From Endomychus coccineus (lineage: Eukaryota > Arthropoda > Insecta > Coleoptera > Endomychidae), in NCBI GenBank assembly GCA_958510875.1, contig OY294067.1, positions 34,336,912 to 34,400,911 on the forward strand: 64,000 nt of DNA, written 5' to 3'. Positions 38,936 to 50,944 of this stretch are shown here, in pieces (position 1 is the stretch's first letter; each line of letters opens with the position of its first letter). The translations under genes and the position numbers were made by a program. The notes under the pieces were generated by a model. The model searched no databases and was not told the origin of the DNA. It saw only the letters and a program-made list of their open reading frames with translations.

Positions 38936-39808
38936 AGTCCAGGCTATGAACCGGAAAATAAAGAAAAAACATGTAGGTTCGAATCAAAAATTTTTTTTTC
39001 CATCAGCTTCAGGAGGTTCTCAGGATCACTCATACACCTTGAAACATCTTGGAAACCCCAACCTCTTCCATTGAGGGCAAAAATGGCTCGAAATCTTCAA
39101 GTCTTGAATTGTATTTTCTACAAAAAAAGGTATTTTGGCATTTCGAGTGCACCTAGGAGGTTTTTTGGGTCGCTGAATACGAATCCGCAGCCAATTTATC
39201 GGAGGGGTGTTCAAATCGACAAAATTGGCCAATTTCGCACCCCTATATGTTATTTTGCAATTTACGTGTTTTTGGCATTTCGAATGCACCAAGGAGGTTT
39301 TTTGAGTCGCTTAATACGATTCCGAAGTCAGATTTACTCCGAAGTAATTTTAAAATGCAAAAATAATAAAAATTTAGAAGCGTGTCAGATTAGCCATTTT
39401 TGTTAATTTCCCACCCCTACGATGATATTCGAGTAAATCTGGCTTCGGAATCGTATTCAGTGACCCAAAAAACCTACTTGATGCATTCGAAAAGCCTAAA
39501 ATACATAAATTGCAAAATAACATATTAGGGGTGCAAAATTGGCCAATTTTGTCGATTTTATCACCCCTACGGCGGATTGCAAGTGAATCGTAGAAAATAC
39601 AATTCAAGACTTGGAAAATCTGGTCTTCCGGATGGATTCCGCGTCACAATAGCTCGTCTTGATGCCGACGTTTCGCCAACCATTACAGGTGGCATCTTCA
39701 GGGCAGGCTTGAGACTTGAACTGAAACTGGTTCTACTGGTTTCTGTAGCCGTATTTATTGTAGGAAAAATCCTTCACGCTACATAGTTCACTGCCTTTGT
39801 TTCGGTGG

Positions 39809-41753
39809 TTAACTTCGTTCCGGCACCTGACCCTGCCGTTGTGCGATCATGTGCGAAGTGGAATTTTCGAGGATGGGTTTCCAAATGTTGGGAAGGTAAT
39901 ATCCTGAGTCACGGTTCAGATTGTTCGGATGTTTTTGGATTTCTAGAGCTTCAAGGATTTTTCGCTGATAGAAGTTTGCTGCTCGGACTAGGATTTTATT
40001 TAGTATCTTCAAAAAGGATTTGATGATTTGTGTTAAACTTATGTTCCGCAAGTGCAGATCTACTGGTGTCACGAAGTCTTGTACAGCGCTCATGTTCTTT
40101 CACACGAGTAGCTACTGTACGACCTGTTTCACCAATGTAGACTTTACCGCAAGAACAGGGAATACTATAAACACCTTCTGAGTGGAGAGGAGGAAGGGGA
40201 TCTTTAATAGGTTTGTAAAACTGAGATAATTTTGGAAGTGTGGAAAAACGGGTAGAAACATTATGTTTTTTGAGGATTTTGGAAATTCGATCTGTTATAT
40301 TTTGAATATATGGAAGATAGGCCGTGGATAAAGCAGGTGGGAGGGTTTCTGGCTCAGGTCGATTTGGAATTTTAGGTGAAGTGTATTTCTTTATGGCTTT
40401 TTGGATGTTGTAATGGGAGAAATTATTTGATAATAAGGCAGATGATAGATGTTTTAATTCTGATTTTAAAGATTGAGGCTGAGATAGGTTGACAGCTCTG
40501 TGGACCAGGGAGTTTATAACAGATTGCTTTTGGGCAGGGTGGTGGTGGGAAAGACCATTGAGGTATCTATCGGTATGGGTGGGTTTCCGATACACAGAAT
40601 GTCCTAAAGTACCGTCAGTCTGTCGACTAACCAATACATCCAGGAACGGGAGTGAACCTTGCGATTCGACTTCCATGGTGAAACGGATATTGGGATGTAA
40701 TGAATTTAAATGATTGAGGAAGGGAACAAGCTTTTCGCGACCATGTTGCCAAATAATAACGAAAGTATCGTCGACATATCTAAACCAACATTTCGGCTTG
40801 AGAACAGATGAGTCAATGGCATCTTGTTCAAAAGCTTCCATGAAGATATTAGCTATGATCGGGGAAAGTGGGGAACCCATGGCAGCTCCCGAGGACTGCT
40901 CGTAGAACTTGCCATCGTATTGAAAATATGTGGAGGATAGACAAAAATCAATTAACGGTAGCAAGTCTGTTGAAATGTTTTTGGCAGGTAACAATTGAGA
41001 AATTATGGAAAGGGTGTCTGGAATGGGAACATTGGTAAACAGTGATTCGACGTCGAAGCTGACGAGCAAATCGCATAGGTCAACTTTCAACGTTTGAAGT
41101 TTTTCAACGAAATGAAAGGAATTTAGGATAAAACTATTGGAATCACCTACAAGGGGTTTGAGAATAGATGACAGGTATCGAGAGAGTTTATAAGTGGGAG
41201 ATCCGATAGTGCTGACAATTGGTCTCAGGGGAACTGAGGGCTTATGAATTTCAGGCAAACCGAATAAACGGGGACATTTTGAACAATGGGGGATAAGAAA
41301 TTTCTTATCTGAATCAGGAAGGGAAGAATGACAAATAATTTGTGAAATTGAACGTTCTATAGAAGAGGTGGGATCTTCTGGTAGAAGCTTATAGGAATTA
41401 GTTTGCAGATGTTGCAGGATTTTGTTATCATAATCTGAACGATTCATGACAACAGTGGAATTTCCTTTATCAGCCCTCAAAATAGCCAAATCAGGATTTG
41501 ATTTGAGTGAATTGAGAGCTCGAATTAAAGGTTTAGGGCAATTTGATTTAGGAATCTTGGAATGACGAAGAATTTTAGCAGTTTCGAAACGAATTTCATC
41601 TGCTTCGAGATGTGGAACTTTATGTAGGGTTGCTTCTACAGCAGAAATAATGGATGTCGTAGGAATATTTTTGGGGGAGAAGACAAAATTAGCACCTTTA
41701 GATATAACCGATTGTTCATCTTCAGTAAGGGTATGTGAAGATAAATTAACCAC
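39809..41753 (-). pseudogene. PLE RT/GIY-YIG gene, left copy, one frameshift
   Basis: The main frame (41753 to 39996, 585 codons) opens with GTG at the palindrome junction, with no ATG. RT blocks include RPIVSTIGSPTYKLSR, SFDVESLFTNVP, SSGAAMGSPLSPIIANIFMEA and catalytic RYVDDTFV near 40770. A GIY-YIG part follows: SIPCSCGKVYIGETGRTVATRVKEHE near 40130. A 4-base insertion near 40000 shifts the frame so that the last 75-80 residues are read in another frame (39809-40010). Otherwise well preserved. Confidence 0.88.
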
Positions 41754-41754
41754 A

Positions 41755-43671
41755 TACCCTTACTGAAGCTGAACAATCGGTTCTATCTAAAGGTCCTAAT
41801 TTTGTCTTCTCCCCCAAAAATATTCCTACGACATCCATTATTTCTGCTGTAGAAGCATCCCTACATAAAGTTCCACATCTCGCAGCAGATGAAATTCGTT
41901 TCGAAACTGCTAAAATTCTTCGTCATTCCAAGATTCCTAAATCAAATTGCCATAAACCTTTAATTCGAGCTCTCAATTCGCTCAAATCAAATCCTGATTT
42001 GGCTATTTTGAGGGCTGATAAAGGAAACTCCACTGTTGTCATGAATCGTTCAGATTATGATAACAAAATCCTGCAACATCTGCAAACTAATTCCTATAAG
42101 CTTCTACCAAAAGATCCCACCTCCTCTATAGAACGTTCAATTTCACAAATTATTCGTCATTCTTCCCTTCCTGATTCAGATAAGAAATTTCTTATCCCCC
42201 ATTGTTCAAAATGTCCCCGTTTATATGGTTTGCCTAAAATTCATAAGCCCTCAGTTCCCCTGAGACCAATTGTCAGCACTATCGGATCTCCTACTTATAA
42301 ACTCTCTCGATACCTGTCATCTATTCTCAAACCCCTTGTAGGTGATTCCAATAGTTTTATCCTAAATTCCTTTCATTTCGTTGAAAAACTTCAAACGTTG
42401 AAAGTTGACCCATGCGATTTGCTCGTCAGCTTCGACGTCGAATCACTGTTTACCAATGTTCCCATTCCAGACACCCTTTCCATAATTTCTCAATTGTTAC
42501 CTGCCAAAAACATTTCAACAGACTTGCTACCGTTAATTGATTTTTGTCTATCCTCCACATATTTTCAATACGATGGCAAGTTCTACGAGCAGTCCTCGGG
42601 AGCTGCCATGGGTTCCCCACTTTCCCCGATCATAGCTAATATCTTCATGGAAGCTTTTGAACAAGATGCCATTGACTCATCTGTTCTCAAGCCGAAATGT
42701 TGGTTTAGATATGTCGACGATACTTTCTTTTTTGGCAACATGGTCGCGAAAAGCTTGTTCCCTTCCTCAATCATTTAAATTCATTACATCCCAATATCCG
42801 TTTCACCATGGAAGTCGAATCGCAAGGTTCACTCCCGTTCCTGGATGTATTGGTTAGTCGACAGACTGACGGTACTTTAGGACATTCTGTGTATCGGAAA
42901 CCCACCCATACCGATAGATACCTCAATGGTCTTTCCCACCACCACCCTGCCCAAAAGCAATCTGTCATAAACTCCCTGGTCCACAGAGCTGTCAACCTAT
43001 CTCAGCCTCAATCTTTAAAATCAGAATTAAAACATCTATCATCTGCCTTATTATCAAATAATTTCTCCCATTACAACATCCAAAAAGCCATAAAGAAATA
43101 CACTTCACCTAAAATTCCAAATCTACCTGAGCCAGAAACCCTCCCACCTGCTTTATCCACGGCCTATCTTCCATATATTCAAAATATAACAGATCGAATT
43201 TCCAAAATCCTCAAAAAACATAATGTTTCTACCCGTTTTTCCACTCTTCCAAAATTATCTCAGTTTTACAAACCTATTAAAGATCCCCTTCCTCCTCTCC
43301 ACTCAGAAGGTGTTTATAGTATTCCCTGTTCTTGCGGTAAAGTCTACATTGGTGAAACAGGTCGTACAGTAGCTACTCGTGTGAAAGAACATGAGCGCTG
43401 TACAAGACTTCGTGACACCAGTAGATCTGCACTTGCGGAACATGAGTTTAACACAAATCATCAAATCCTTTTTGAAGATACTAAAATCCTAGTCCGAGCC
43501 CCAAACTTCTATCAGCGAAAAATCCTTGAAGCTATAGAAATCCAAAAACATCCGAACAATCTGAACCGTGACTCAGGATATTACCTTCCCAACATTTGGA
43601 AACCCATCCTCGAAAATTCCACTTCGCACATGATCGCACAACGGCAGGGTCAGGTGCCGGAACGAAGTTAA
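41755..43671 (+). pseudogene. PLE RT/GIY-YIG gene, right copy, one frameshift
   Basis: The same gene as the left copy, on the plus strand. It is open from the junction through the RT to the YVDD box, where a 4-base loss near 42730 shifts the frame and ends the first part at 42778; the second part (42808-43671) covers the RT end, the GIY-YIG domain and the C-terminus. The break is at a different place from that of the left copy, so neither copy is intact as it stands. Confidence 0.88.
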
Positions 43672-43778
43672 CCACCGAAACAAAGGCAGTGAACTATGTA
43701 GCGTGAAGGATTTTTCCTACAATAAATACGGCTACAGAAACCAGTAGAACCAGTTTCAGTTCAAGCCTCAAGCCTGCC

Positions 43779-43817
43779 CTGAAGATGCCACCTGTAATGG
43801 TTGGCGAAACGTCGGCA
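43779..43817 (+). ncRNA. Hammerhead-like motif in the PLE 3' region, CTGAAGA form
   Basis: CTGAAGA, one T, stem II GCCACC with GGTTGGC (one bulged T), then GAAACGTC. The reverse complement of the same motif is at 39663-39701 in the left copy. Canonical C3 and G8 are present. Confidence 0.5.
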
Positions 43818-44476
43818 TCAAGTCGAGCTATTGTGACGCGGAATCCATCCGGAAGACCAGATTTTTCAAGATTAGCTGTCCGCGGAAGTCTACTATCCAA
43901 GAAATTCAAGACTTGGAGATTTCGGGCCATTTTCGCCCCCAATGGGTGGGGTTGGAGTTTCCAAGAGGTTTTAAGGTGTAGGAATGATCCTGAGAACCTC
44001 CTGAAGCTAATTGAACAAAAAAAATTTGATTCGAACTGACATGTTTTTTTTTTATTATAGCTAAAATCCCGGTTCACAGCCTGGACTTATATAAAATATA
44101 TCATAACATACATAACATTGCTTATCGAGAAAAATAAATTGACAGTAGATGCAAGTGTACAAATTTACATTGTAGATATGTATATGATGAATACATTTAC
44201 AATACAATCTGGATTCCGTACAAAATTTCTAACCTCAAAAAATTTGGATTTTTTCGATTTTGACAATTTTTTTTTACAGACTACTTACAGGTTCCATATA
44301 GAGAATTGAAAAAGGAAAGTCTCCGCATCCTTGACAAGCACAGTAAATGCAGATAATATCATTAATTAAAAGTTGATCGTTCTCAAAAATAACATATAAA
44401 ACACACAAATTAATACAAAAATATAGTCATGGACAAAGTCAAAGTGTCAAGTCAAACACCGATCCCATAAATAATG

Positions 44477-44770
44477 TAACAGTGTTGAGCGTATATTTTA
44501 TAAATTCGAAATACTGTTTGACTAAAGTTATCACCCACAACCGGTTCCAATATGAAAGCAGCCGCTGATGTCCAAACAAGTGACCCAGCAAGTTATAACC
44601 TCACGTTCCAAACTGCTGATTTCTTAAGCTATGATGTTTCTATCAACTCCAGATTTAATTTTTCAGGCAAGTGAATAGGTTTGGAAGCCTATCTCACCGC
44701 TGCCACCACTTGTAACAGTGCCGGGCGTATATTTTATAAATCTGAAATACTGTTTGAGTGAGGTTACACT
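44477..44770 (+). repeat. Direct repeat pair of about 58 bp
   Basis: GTAACAGTG..G.GCGTATATTTTATAAAT..GAAATACTGTTTGA occurs at 44477-44535 and 44712-44770. The 176 bp between are unrelated. Nature unknown; possibly ends of a small insertion. Confidence 0.6.
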
Positions 44771-44882
44771 GACACATAGCATTGTATTGTCTATGTACAA
44801 AACAAATGAGCTGCATTATTTGACAAAACATGATGTATTGTCACCACTGTATCAATAGAGTCAGTATACTCATAGGTATGAG

Positions 44883-45125
44883 CATAGTCAAAGTATACCA
44901 GGTCTGCCGGAGCCTCCCTTCTACTCTTTTTAAAATTTTAGTGCAATCTGATTGGTCGTTTATTTCGATTATTTAATATTATAGACAAGGACATAATATG
45001 ATGTTGTTACGTGCCGGCAACGAGCTGATGAGAGCAAGGCTGTGATTGGAGGAGCTAGGTGACGTCACCCAGCGCGAGAAACGATGGAAGGGAGGCTCAG
45101 GCAGACCTGGTATACTTTGACTATG
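44883..45125. mobile_element. 243-bp MITE with 8-bp target duplication, P-related ends
   Basis: Near-perfect terminal inverted repeats of about 37 bp begin CATAGTCAAAGTATACCAGG. GGTATGAG is duplicated at 44875-44882 and 45126-45133. The ends resemble those of the P-like element at 49743-52679 (GTATAC, then CAGGTCTG, with small indels). No coding capacity. The right duplication ends 3 bp before the TATA box of SP2. Confidence 0.85.
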
Positions 45126-45135
45126 GGTATGAGGA

Positions 45136-45142
45136 TATAAAA
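45136..45142 (+). promoter_or_regulatory. Probable TATA box of SP2
   Basis: TATAAAA lies 79 bp upstream of the ATG, which allows a start about 30 bp downstream and a 5' leader of about 50 nt. It sits right next to the MITE duplication, so all upstream control DNA was displaced by 251 bp. Confidence 0.5.
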
Positions 45143-45220
45143 TTTTCCGATCTACAAAAACTCTAAACAATATGAATGACGTTTCCATGAATTATGACGT
45201 GCCAAATATAAGACTTTATC

Positions 45221-46947
45221 ATGAATTTGATTCATACCAAACGTTCAATCGTATGTTTGTTATTAATATTAGATGTCACTATGTCCAAAATTGCACATGA
45301 TTTGGAGTCGAACATCACAATTACAGACACAAATTCGAAAAGAATCGAGCAAGACGATAATTTACTACCCGACGGAATACGGTATAGGATAATAAGTGGC
45401 ATGGAAGCTTCAATAAAAGATTTTCCATACATGGTGTCACTGCAATACATGGGCATGCATTTGTGTGGTGGAACCATCGTTACTGAACTTTACGTCTTGA
45501 CGGCAGCACATTGCTTAGTCAAACCACATGATACCAAGTATATCACAGATCCAACAAACCTACATGTGATATCTGGTCAAACAATACTTGGTCTCGGAAA
45601 GCATCAATTACGAGAAGTGAAAACGCTTTACATTCATTCTAGCTATAATGAAGATTCTATGAACAGTGACATTGCACTGATGCAGATATTTGTTAGATTT
45701 CAAATAACACCATACACGCAATTGGTGCATCTTTCAACCAATTTGGACAAGGAATTCACAAGCTTCGATTACTGTACAGCAATAGGATGGGGACAGACAT
45801 CTTCGAATTATAAGAGTGCGAGCAATAGTCTTCAACAAATCGGTTTACCTCCAACAACAATTGAAATTTGTAGAGAGAAATTTGGATCCAAGTTAGTAGA
45901 TGCAGTTTCAGCATTGATCAAATAAAAGAAAACATACATTGATTGACTAACGGACTAACACCTCAATTGTGTTGAGTAGTTTTTCAATTAAGTAGATACA
46001 CCATAATCTTTGACATTATTACTCAACTCACATAAAGAAGGGCGAAAATCAAGGAGAATTTGAACATTTGTGGTGAATGAGGAATCACGTTTTTGTAAAT
46101 TTATTCAGTTTAGTCCACGATAACTCTCTATTGAGGTGATTCCAAATTAGTCGCAGTACGCAGGTAAACATAAAATTCGTGTACGATATTCGTCACATGG
46201 CATGCTGTCGTCCTATTTTGGGACTACGAAATTCGTCACAATGATGATTATTGATGGATATTTTGAAATTCTAAAATACAATGAAAACCTTCTTGATGCA
46301 ACAATTTTGCTACCATACGCGTGGAAGTATCATAATTACGTTTACAAAAATATCAATATGATTGAGAAATTACTTTATTTATTCACTAATATTGAGTAAT
46401 GAAAATATGAAAAAAACCCTAGTATAGACGGGTACAATTTGGCGCTATAGTTACTGGTGTGACATCAGTGATTGCTATTCATGACCTCACTATCCTCACA
46501 TGAAAAGTGGGGCCATCCATTTTATCATTTTCAGACACGTTCATTGAAACAAGATCATACATACCACTTTGGAACCTGAACATTCACCTTGAAAATTACT
46601 GAAATATCAACTGTTTCAGATTGATCACTGATTCCAATATATGTATCCTATCCCATGAGGGTGGAAAAGATACATGCATGGGAGATTCCGGAGGACCATT
46701 ACTATGCGACGATATACAGTATGGGATAACTTCATTTGGTATTGGTTGCGCTCAACCTTCAATTCCAGGAGTGTTCACAAGAGTAGCTTCTTTCACTCCA
46801 TGGATTGAAGATGTAATTGCTGGTCATTTGAATGAAGCCCAATGGCGATCCATCAGTGCAGAAAATAGGGCGAATAAATGGGAAATACGATACTTATTGA
46901 TTCTTATCTCTGTTTTACACTTCGTATATATTAATTACGAATATTAA
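45221..46947 (+). CDS. Trypsin-like serine protease SP2, triad complete (two exons)
   Basis: Exons 45221-45891 and 46620-46947 join in phase 2 to about 332 residues. The order is signal peptide (1-24), short propeptide, then cleavage site R56/IISG at the start of an S1 domain. Catalytic residues: His97 (LTAAHC), Asp150 (NSDIAL), Ser247 (GDSGGP). The residue six before the Ser is Asp241, equal to Asp189, and the pocket glycines are kept (FGIGC, PGVFTRV), so cleavage after Arg or Lys is expected. The C-terminus is a hydrophobic run (about 315-328) six residues from the end, compatible with a membrane or GPI anchor signal. The donor is GTTAGT and the acceptor CTGTTTCAG; the intron is 728 bp. It is secreted or surface bound; the substrate is unknown. 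Confidence 0.9.
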
Positions 46948-47015
46948 AAAACATAGTTAGATCAGTTCATGAACATATAATAGTGTCTATTGACAAAAAA
47001 TTATACATCTTCTAT

Positions 47016-47021
47016 AATAAA
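47016..47021 (+). promoter_or_regulatory. Candidate polyadenylation signal of SP2
   Basis: AATAAA lies about 70 bp after the SP2 stop codon, at a usual distance for a 3' end. Confidence 0.4.
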
Positions 47022-49734
47022 CACAATATACAAAAATAGAAACTAAATGAGCATACATTGGTTGTTAACGTTTTTTTTCTGCTCAAAAAAAACGTGAAAA
47101 CTAAACTTACTTAATAGTTCTATTATATTTCTGGAGAAAATTGTCTTAGATCGTGAAATGAAAAAAACTCAAGTAGACGTTGAGATAAACTCTAAAAGGT
47201 GAAAATATGACGAAACCAACAACGACTTTGCACATGCTTATAACGCCATAACAACTAATTTTGAGGTGCGAAAATTAAAATTTAAATAAGAATTATTCAA
47301 TTACGGTTTCTTACTTCCATCACTGTATACTGTAAGGGAATTATTGTTATTGTGTAAAATTGAGGTTCTCGCGGAAACATCAGATTTGAGCCTTTTTGAA
47401 TCCATCTAGATCATTTTTATGATGATGTATGTGTTCATATAACAGGGAGATAGATAGATAGACATTTTATTTGACTGTTACTACAAAATAATTTGTTAAT
47501 GTAAATTTGTAAAAAATAATCATGAAGGCTCGTATTGGCCTATTAAAATAGATTGATATATAAATCTTATATGATATTAAAGACTGCTGTCGATCACCTT
47601 GTGATATTGCCAAAGGGTTGTCAGGTGACGTCATATTATCCTGTAAAAGGTCCAGGTTCTGGAGGTTTATGATTGATGGTGATATAGTAGGGTGGAATTA
47701 TACCATCATACGTTTTAAGCTTATTGGTCAACAGTTACACATGTAGATACCTGGTGCTTAGAAATAGTCATGAGACTTACAATAATTAATACTGACTAAC
47801 AACTAAGATGTGATTGAAGACTGACTAATAACTGCCTACTGATACCCTATTATAATCTATAAATACCTCTTCTTACAGATTACACACCTTGTTGATGCTT
47901 CCTTCCATGCCTTTCATTCGAGTCGTATTTGATATTGAATGATGTGTCACAATAATGTAACCTTGCGGAACCAGCAGTATTGCACATAATGGTTTACTAC
48001 TTCTCATATTATGTCAAACTTGTTATATTATATAACTTGTTGGTATAACATATTGTAAGCCCCAATCCTGTTCAAATGTTCAATTTGCTTGAGGAGAGGA
48101 TGTTGAGAAGTTGACGGGGATGGATTTCTGCCTTAGGAGAAGGCCAGGGCTCTAGTTTATTGATTTATTTATTTCAATGAATTTATATGCTCGACGAATT
48201 TGTATTTGCCAAATAAAAGAGATTGAAATCAGTTTAATTCTTTAAAATTTCTAATATCATTTACACTATTCACAACGTACAAGTTTTACGTAAATCAGCA
48301 GCGGGCGAACTAGGCACGCAACTATGCAGGTGATTCAATCGAGTGGGACAGTGTATCTCTCGTTATATCTATACTATATATCTATTACGTAACTGGTCAA
48401 TTCGGATTAACGTATTATATTCGGTGGCCATCTCACTTATTGTATCATTACCAGTCCACAGTGGGTAATTGGAGTAACACTCAGGTCTCAATACTTCGGT
48501 CTTAAACTCAACCGATAGATGGGTCTGAATGTAATGTTCGCAAACTCCGCAGTCTCAACGCGGCCCTTTGAGATAGGTCAGACGTTCCTTTCAGTCTACA
48601 ATTGGGGTATCATTCAGTTCGCAATCCTTCGGTCTTAAACGCAACCGATAGATAGGTATAAATGTACGTTTGGTTATTTCGGACTCTGAGAAAATAATTA
48701 AAGTTTCATCACTTTCGGACTCTACTAGAAATAATTGAATAATTATTAATTTCAACATACTCGTAATTACTTCGATTATGACGAAATTCGGTTTTCTCAG
48801 TTCAACAGGATCTCTTAGCTCTGTACTACAACGTAGATCAGTCGGGAGTTCGGTGAGTTACCTTTGCATAAAAATCGGACGCCTTATCTACTCCTCGGAA
48901 TCTACCTTGCAGTGGACGCATTCCATCAGTGTATTTTTCTACACAACGTCGTACAAAGTTTGATCCTTAATTTAGGTGATTTCATCTCAATGCATATAAA
49001 CTGAGTAACTAGTTTCACCTCGTTACAATGTGAACAATTAAACAAATATTATTTCATAACACATTCAATAATGTCATTAAATCATCCATTCATGGGATAA
49101 TATCACATAGAACAAATTTATCATGAGGGAGTTGTTCACCATAAGTGGGAAGTGAGTTTTAGAATTTTGGGTCGAAGTAGTTCACACAAGCTGTTGTTTT
49201 GTATATAACATTAGATAAAAAGAAATTTTTTTGATACGATCTCTTGCTGTTTTTTAGAAAGATTCCCAGCTCATTGACTAGACTATTAAAAAAATGTTGC
49301 TTCTGATTAGTGTCAAGTCTGTGGTCACTCGTAGTAATATGGAATATATCGTCATAGATAAGAATGACTATATGCGTATTTCGGCATTACACGCTATTTT
49401 GAATTAGATTTAGGCTTCAGCAACATGCCACCCCTCTGAACTCAGCTTCACTTTGTCATATGCCACGTCTACAGTATATCCGTATATCCCACTGAGGGCC
49501 TTTTAAAAACATAATATAGCTTGGTAATTCTCATTCACCAAATATGTCGGGGGGTATCATAGACATATTTTCCGAAAGAGACGAAACATTTCATTCATAA
49601 AACGCCATTTGACTTGTCGCAATGATTACATGAAGTATGACAAAGAAAACCAACGGAACTCTTTGTCATCGAGTCATAATTACTCCTTATTGGCAACGCT
49701 GTAACTATGATTGAAAACTTGGTACCAATTGTAA
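47022..49734. other. 2.7 kb between SP2 and the P-like element, no gene
   Basis: A LINE-like AT-rich tail is possible at 47455-47560 and a composition change at about 48050-48190. The only clear structure is the tandem repeat at 48455-48690. A 61-codon frame at 48778-48963 has no recognisable features. Confidence 0.45.
48455..48690 (+). repeat. Two degenerate tandem units of about 130 bp
   Basis: Both units contain CACTCAG or CATTCAG, then CTTCGGTCTTAAAC.CAACC, GATAGAT.GGT and AATGTA. A further short repeat (TTTCGGACTCT twice) follows at 48688-48725. It might be a solo LTR of an unrecognised retrotransposon. Confidence 0.5.
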
Positions 49735-49849
49735 GGCAACACCATGGTCGTATGGACAAGTCTGGAAACTCTAGGCTGTTTCCTATGTGAGCAGTGAATC
49801 GCTTACGCGTCTAAGTTCGCGTAGTACCAAAAGTACATAAAAAACGTCA

Positions 49850-49873
49850 CCACGGTCGTATGTACGACCGTGG
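49850..49873. promoter_or_regulatory. Internal palindrome repeating the transposon end
   Basis: CCACGGTCGTA, two bases, TACGACCGTGG: a perfect inverted pair whose half repeats the first 10 bases of the right terminal repeat, 107 bp inside the left end. It may be an internal transposase binding site. Confidence 0.5.
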
Positions 49874-49972
49874 GCGTCACGTAAGAGTATCATCTTGATT
49901 TCTATGGAGAGTATTCTGTGACATTTGTCAGTTAACATGTAAACAGAAGGAATACCTGCGTTTTCAGAAAAA

Positions 49973-50101
49973 ATGACGAAACTGTGCATCGTGCCTGAAT
50001 GCAAAACGGGGTACAAAAGTGTAAAACAAAAAACTTCTGTTTTTAGAGTGCCGAAAGATGCAGTAATGCGAAAAAAGTGGATGCTTGCGATTCCGGATAG
50101 A
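49973..50101 (+). pseudogene. Truncated THAP domain of a P-like transposase
   Basis: From ATG at 49973 the frame gives a THAP zinc finger start: C5 and C10 (CIVPEC), then FRVPKD, RKKW and AIPDR. The second CxxH pair and everything after it are missing, because the frame runs into a PLE fragment at about 50102 (AACTCGTT is repeated at the join). THAP domains bind DNA and form the N-terminus of P-element transposases. Confidence 0.7.
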
Positions 50102-50500
50102 ACTCGTTTTAACTCGTTATAAGAAACATTGTGCTCATATAAAGAAAAATAATAGTGAAAAATCAGAGATAGCCGAACACATTTTAAATACAGGTCACAC
50201 CTTTTCTCAAGAAAGCTTATCACTTTTAAAACACAGTACAGACAAATACCTAGGTATATTAGAAGGGATGGAAATGTATAAACAAAAAAGCAATTTACTA
50301 AATTTCGATTTATCTTCAGCTGAGGGTAACCCTTTGTTTACATTATCCCCAAATAGTATTTAAATAGGCACATTTTGATTTATAATTTAGTTTACTCTGA
50401 TGATGGCCACTTGGTAGACGAAAGGTCCTCAGTACTATAGTAGTATTTTTAGTGGATAAGGGTGATTATTTCTTATTTATAGTGTTATAATATATCCACA
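50102..50500 (+). mobile_element. 3' fragment of a Penelope-like element
   Basis: The frame 50102-50363 reads the end of a GIY-YIG domain and C-terminus (TRYKKHCAHIKKN, AEHILNTGH). The following DNA matches 29690-29900 and has a CTGATGA..GAAAGGTC hammerhead-like relic at 50397-50425 with a weak stem. It replaces or interrupts the THAP gene. Confidence 0.75.
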
Positions 50501-50944
50501 GTGTGAACTTTTTTATAGTTTAATAGTATACATGTATTTTGATTGTAACCCTAATTTAATTAAAAAAATGTTTATATGCAATCGATTATTTTCATACATT
50601 TCCTTTTTAAATCACTACCAAAAAAAGCCTTAGATAATAAGTACATACTCCGGAAAGAAATAGTTTTGACGAGAAAGTGTACGAAAAATGGGAAGTTATT
50701 TTTAAGGTGAGTAATACATTTTGACAAGAGTAACAGTGCTATTCCTCTCCTAAATCAGGATAATAAATACAAGAACACATTTAATTGATAATTATTTTAA
50801 TAATTTATAAAAAGATGAGAATCTACACATCAGTTTGGTTGAATTTTATTAAAAATTCCCTAGTGGCAATGAGAACAAGTCATAAATTGAAAAAATGCAG
50901 TGATCCAAAATACCTATGAAATAACAAATATATATATATATATA

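Larger units (their letters stand above)
39615..43902. mobile_element. Head-to-head Penelope-like element dimer
   Basis: A single 14-bp duplication (AATTCAAGACTTGG at 39601-39614 and 43903-43916) flanks two nearly full-length PLE copies, the left on minus and the right on plus, meeting 5' to 5' at about 41745 with a 13-nt spacer. The copies are about 98% alike by eye. The right end has about 36 nt more than the left. One duplication for both copies argues for one insertion event rather than two. It landed in the right arm of an older foldback. Confidence 0.92.
38935..44087. repeat. TAGTCC foldback element interrupted by a PLE dimer
   Basis: Ends are TAGTCCAGGCTATGAACCGG (38935) and the reverse complement of AAGTCCAGGCTGTGAACCGG (44087), with ATA on both sides as probable target duplication. 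The left arm and centre (38935-39614) contain common motifs at 39151-39199 and 39292-39338 (plus) and 39433-39478 (minus). The right arm is split by the PLE at 39615-43902 and resumes to 44087. Without the PLE it would be about 850 bp. Confidence 0.85.

Noticed and set aside
39577..40023. Plus-strand frames at the left end of the PLE dimer
   Set aside because: Antisense shadows of the PLE 3' region, repeated as mirror images near 43694-44077.
39615..43902. Two independent PLE insertions in opposite orientation
   Set aside because: Only one 14-bp duplication surrounds the pair and the centre has no target sequence between the copies, only about 13 nt.
48455..48960. Solo LTR
   Set aside because: Repeat units suggest one, but no TG to CA border or target duplication was found; kept only as tandem repeats.
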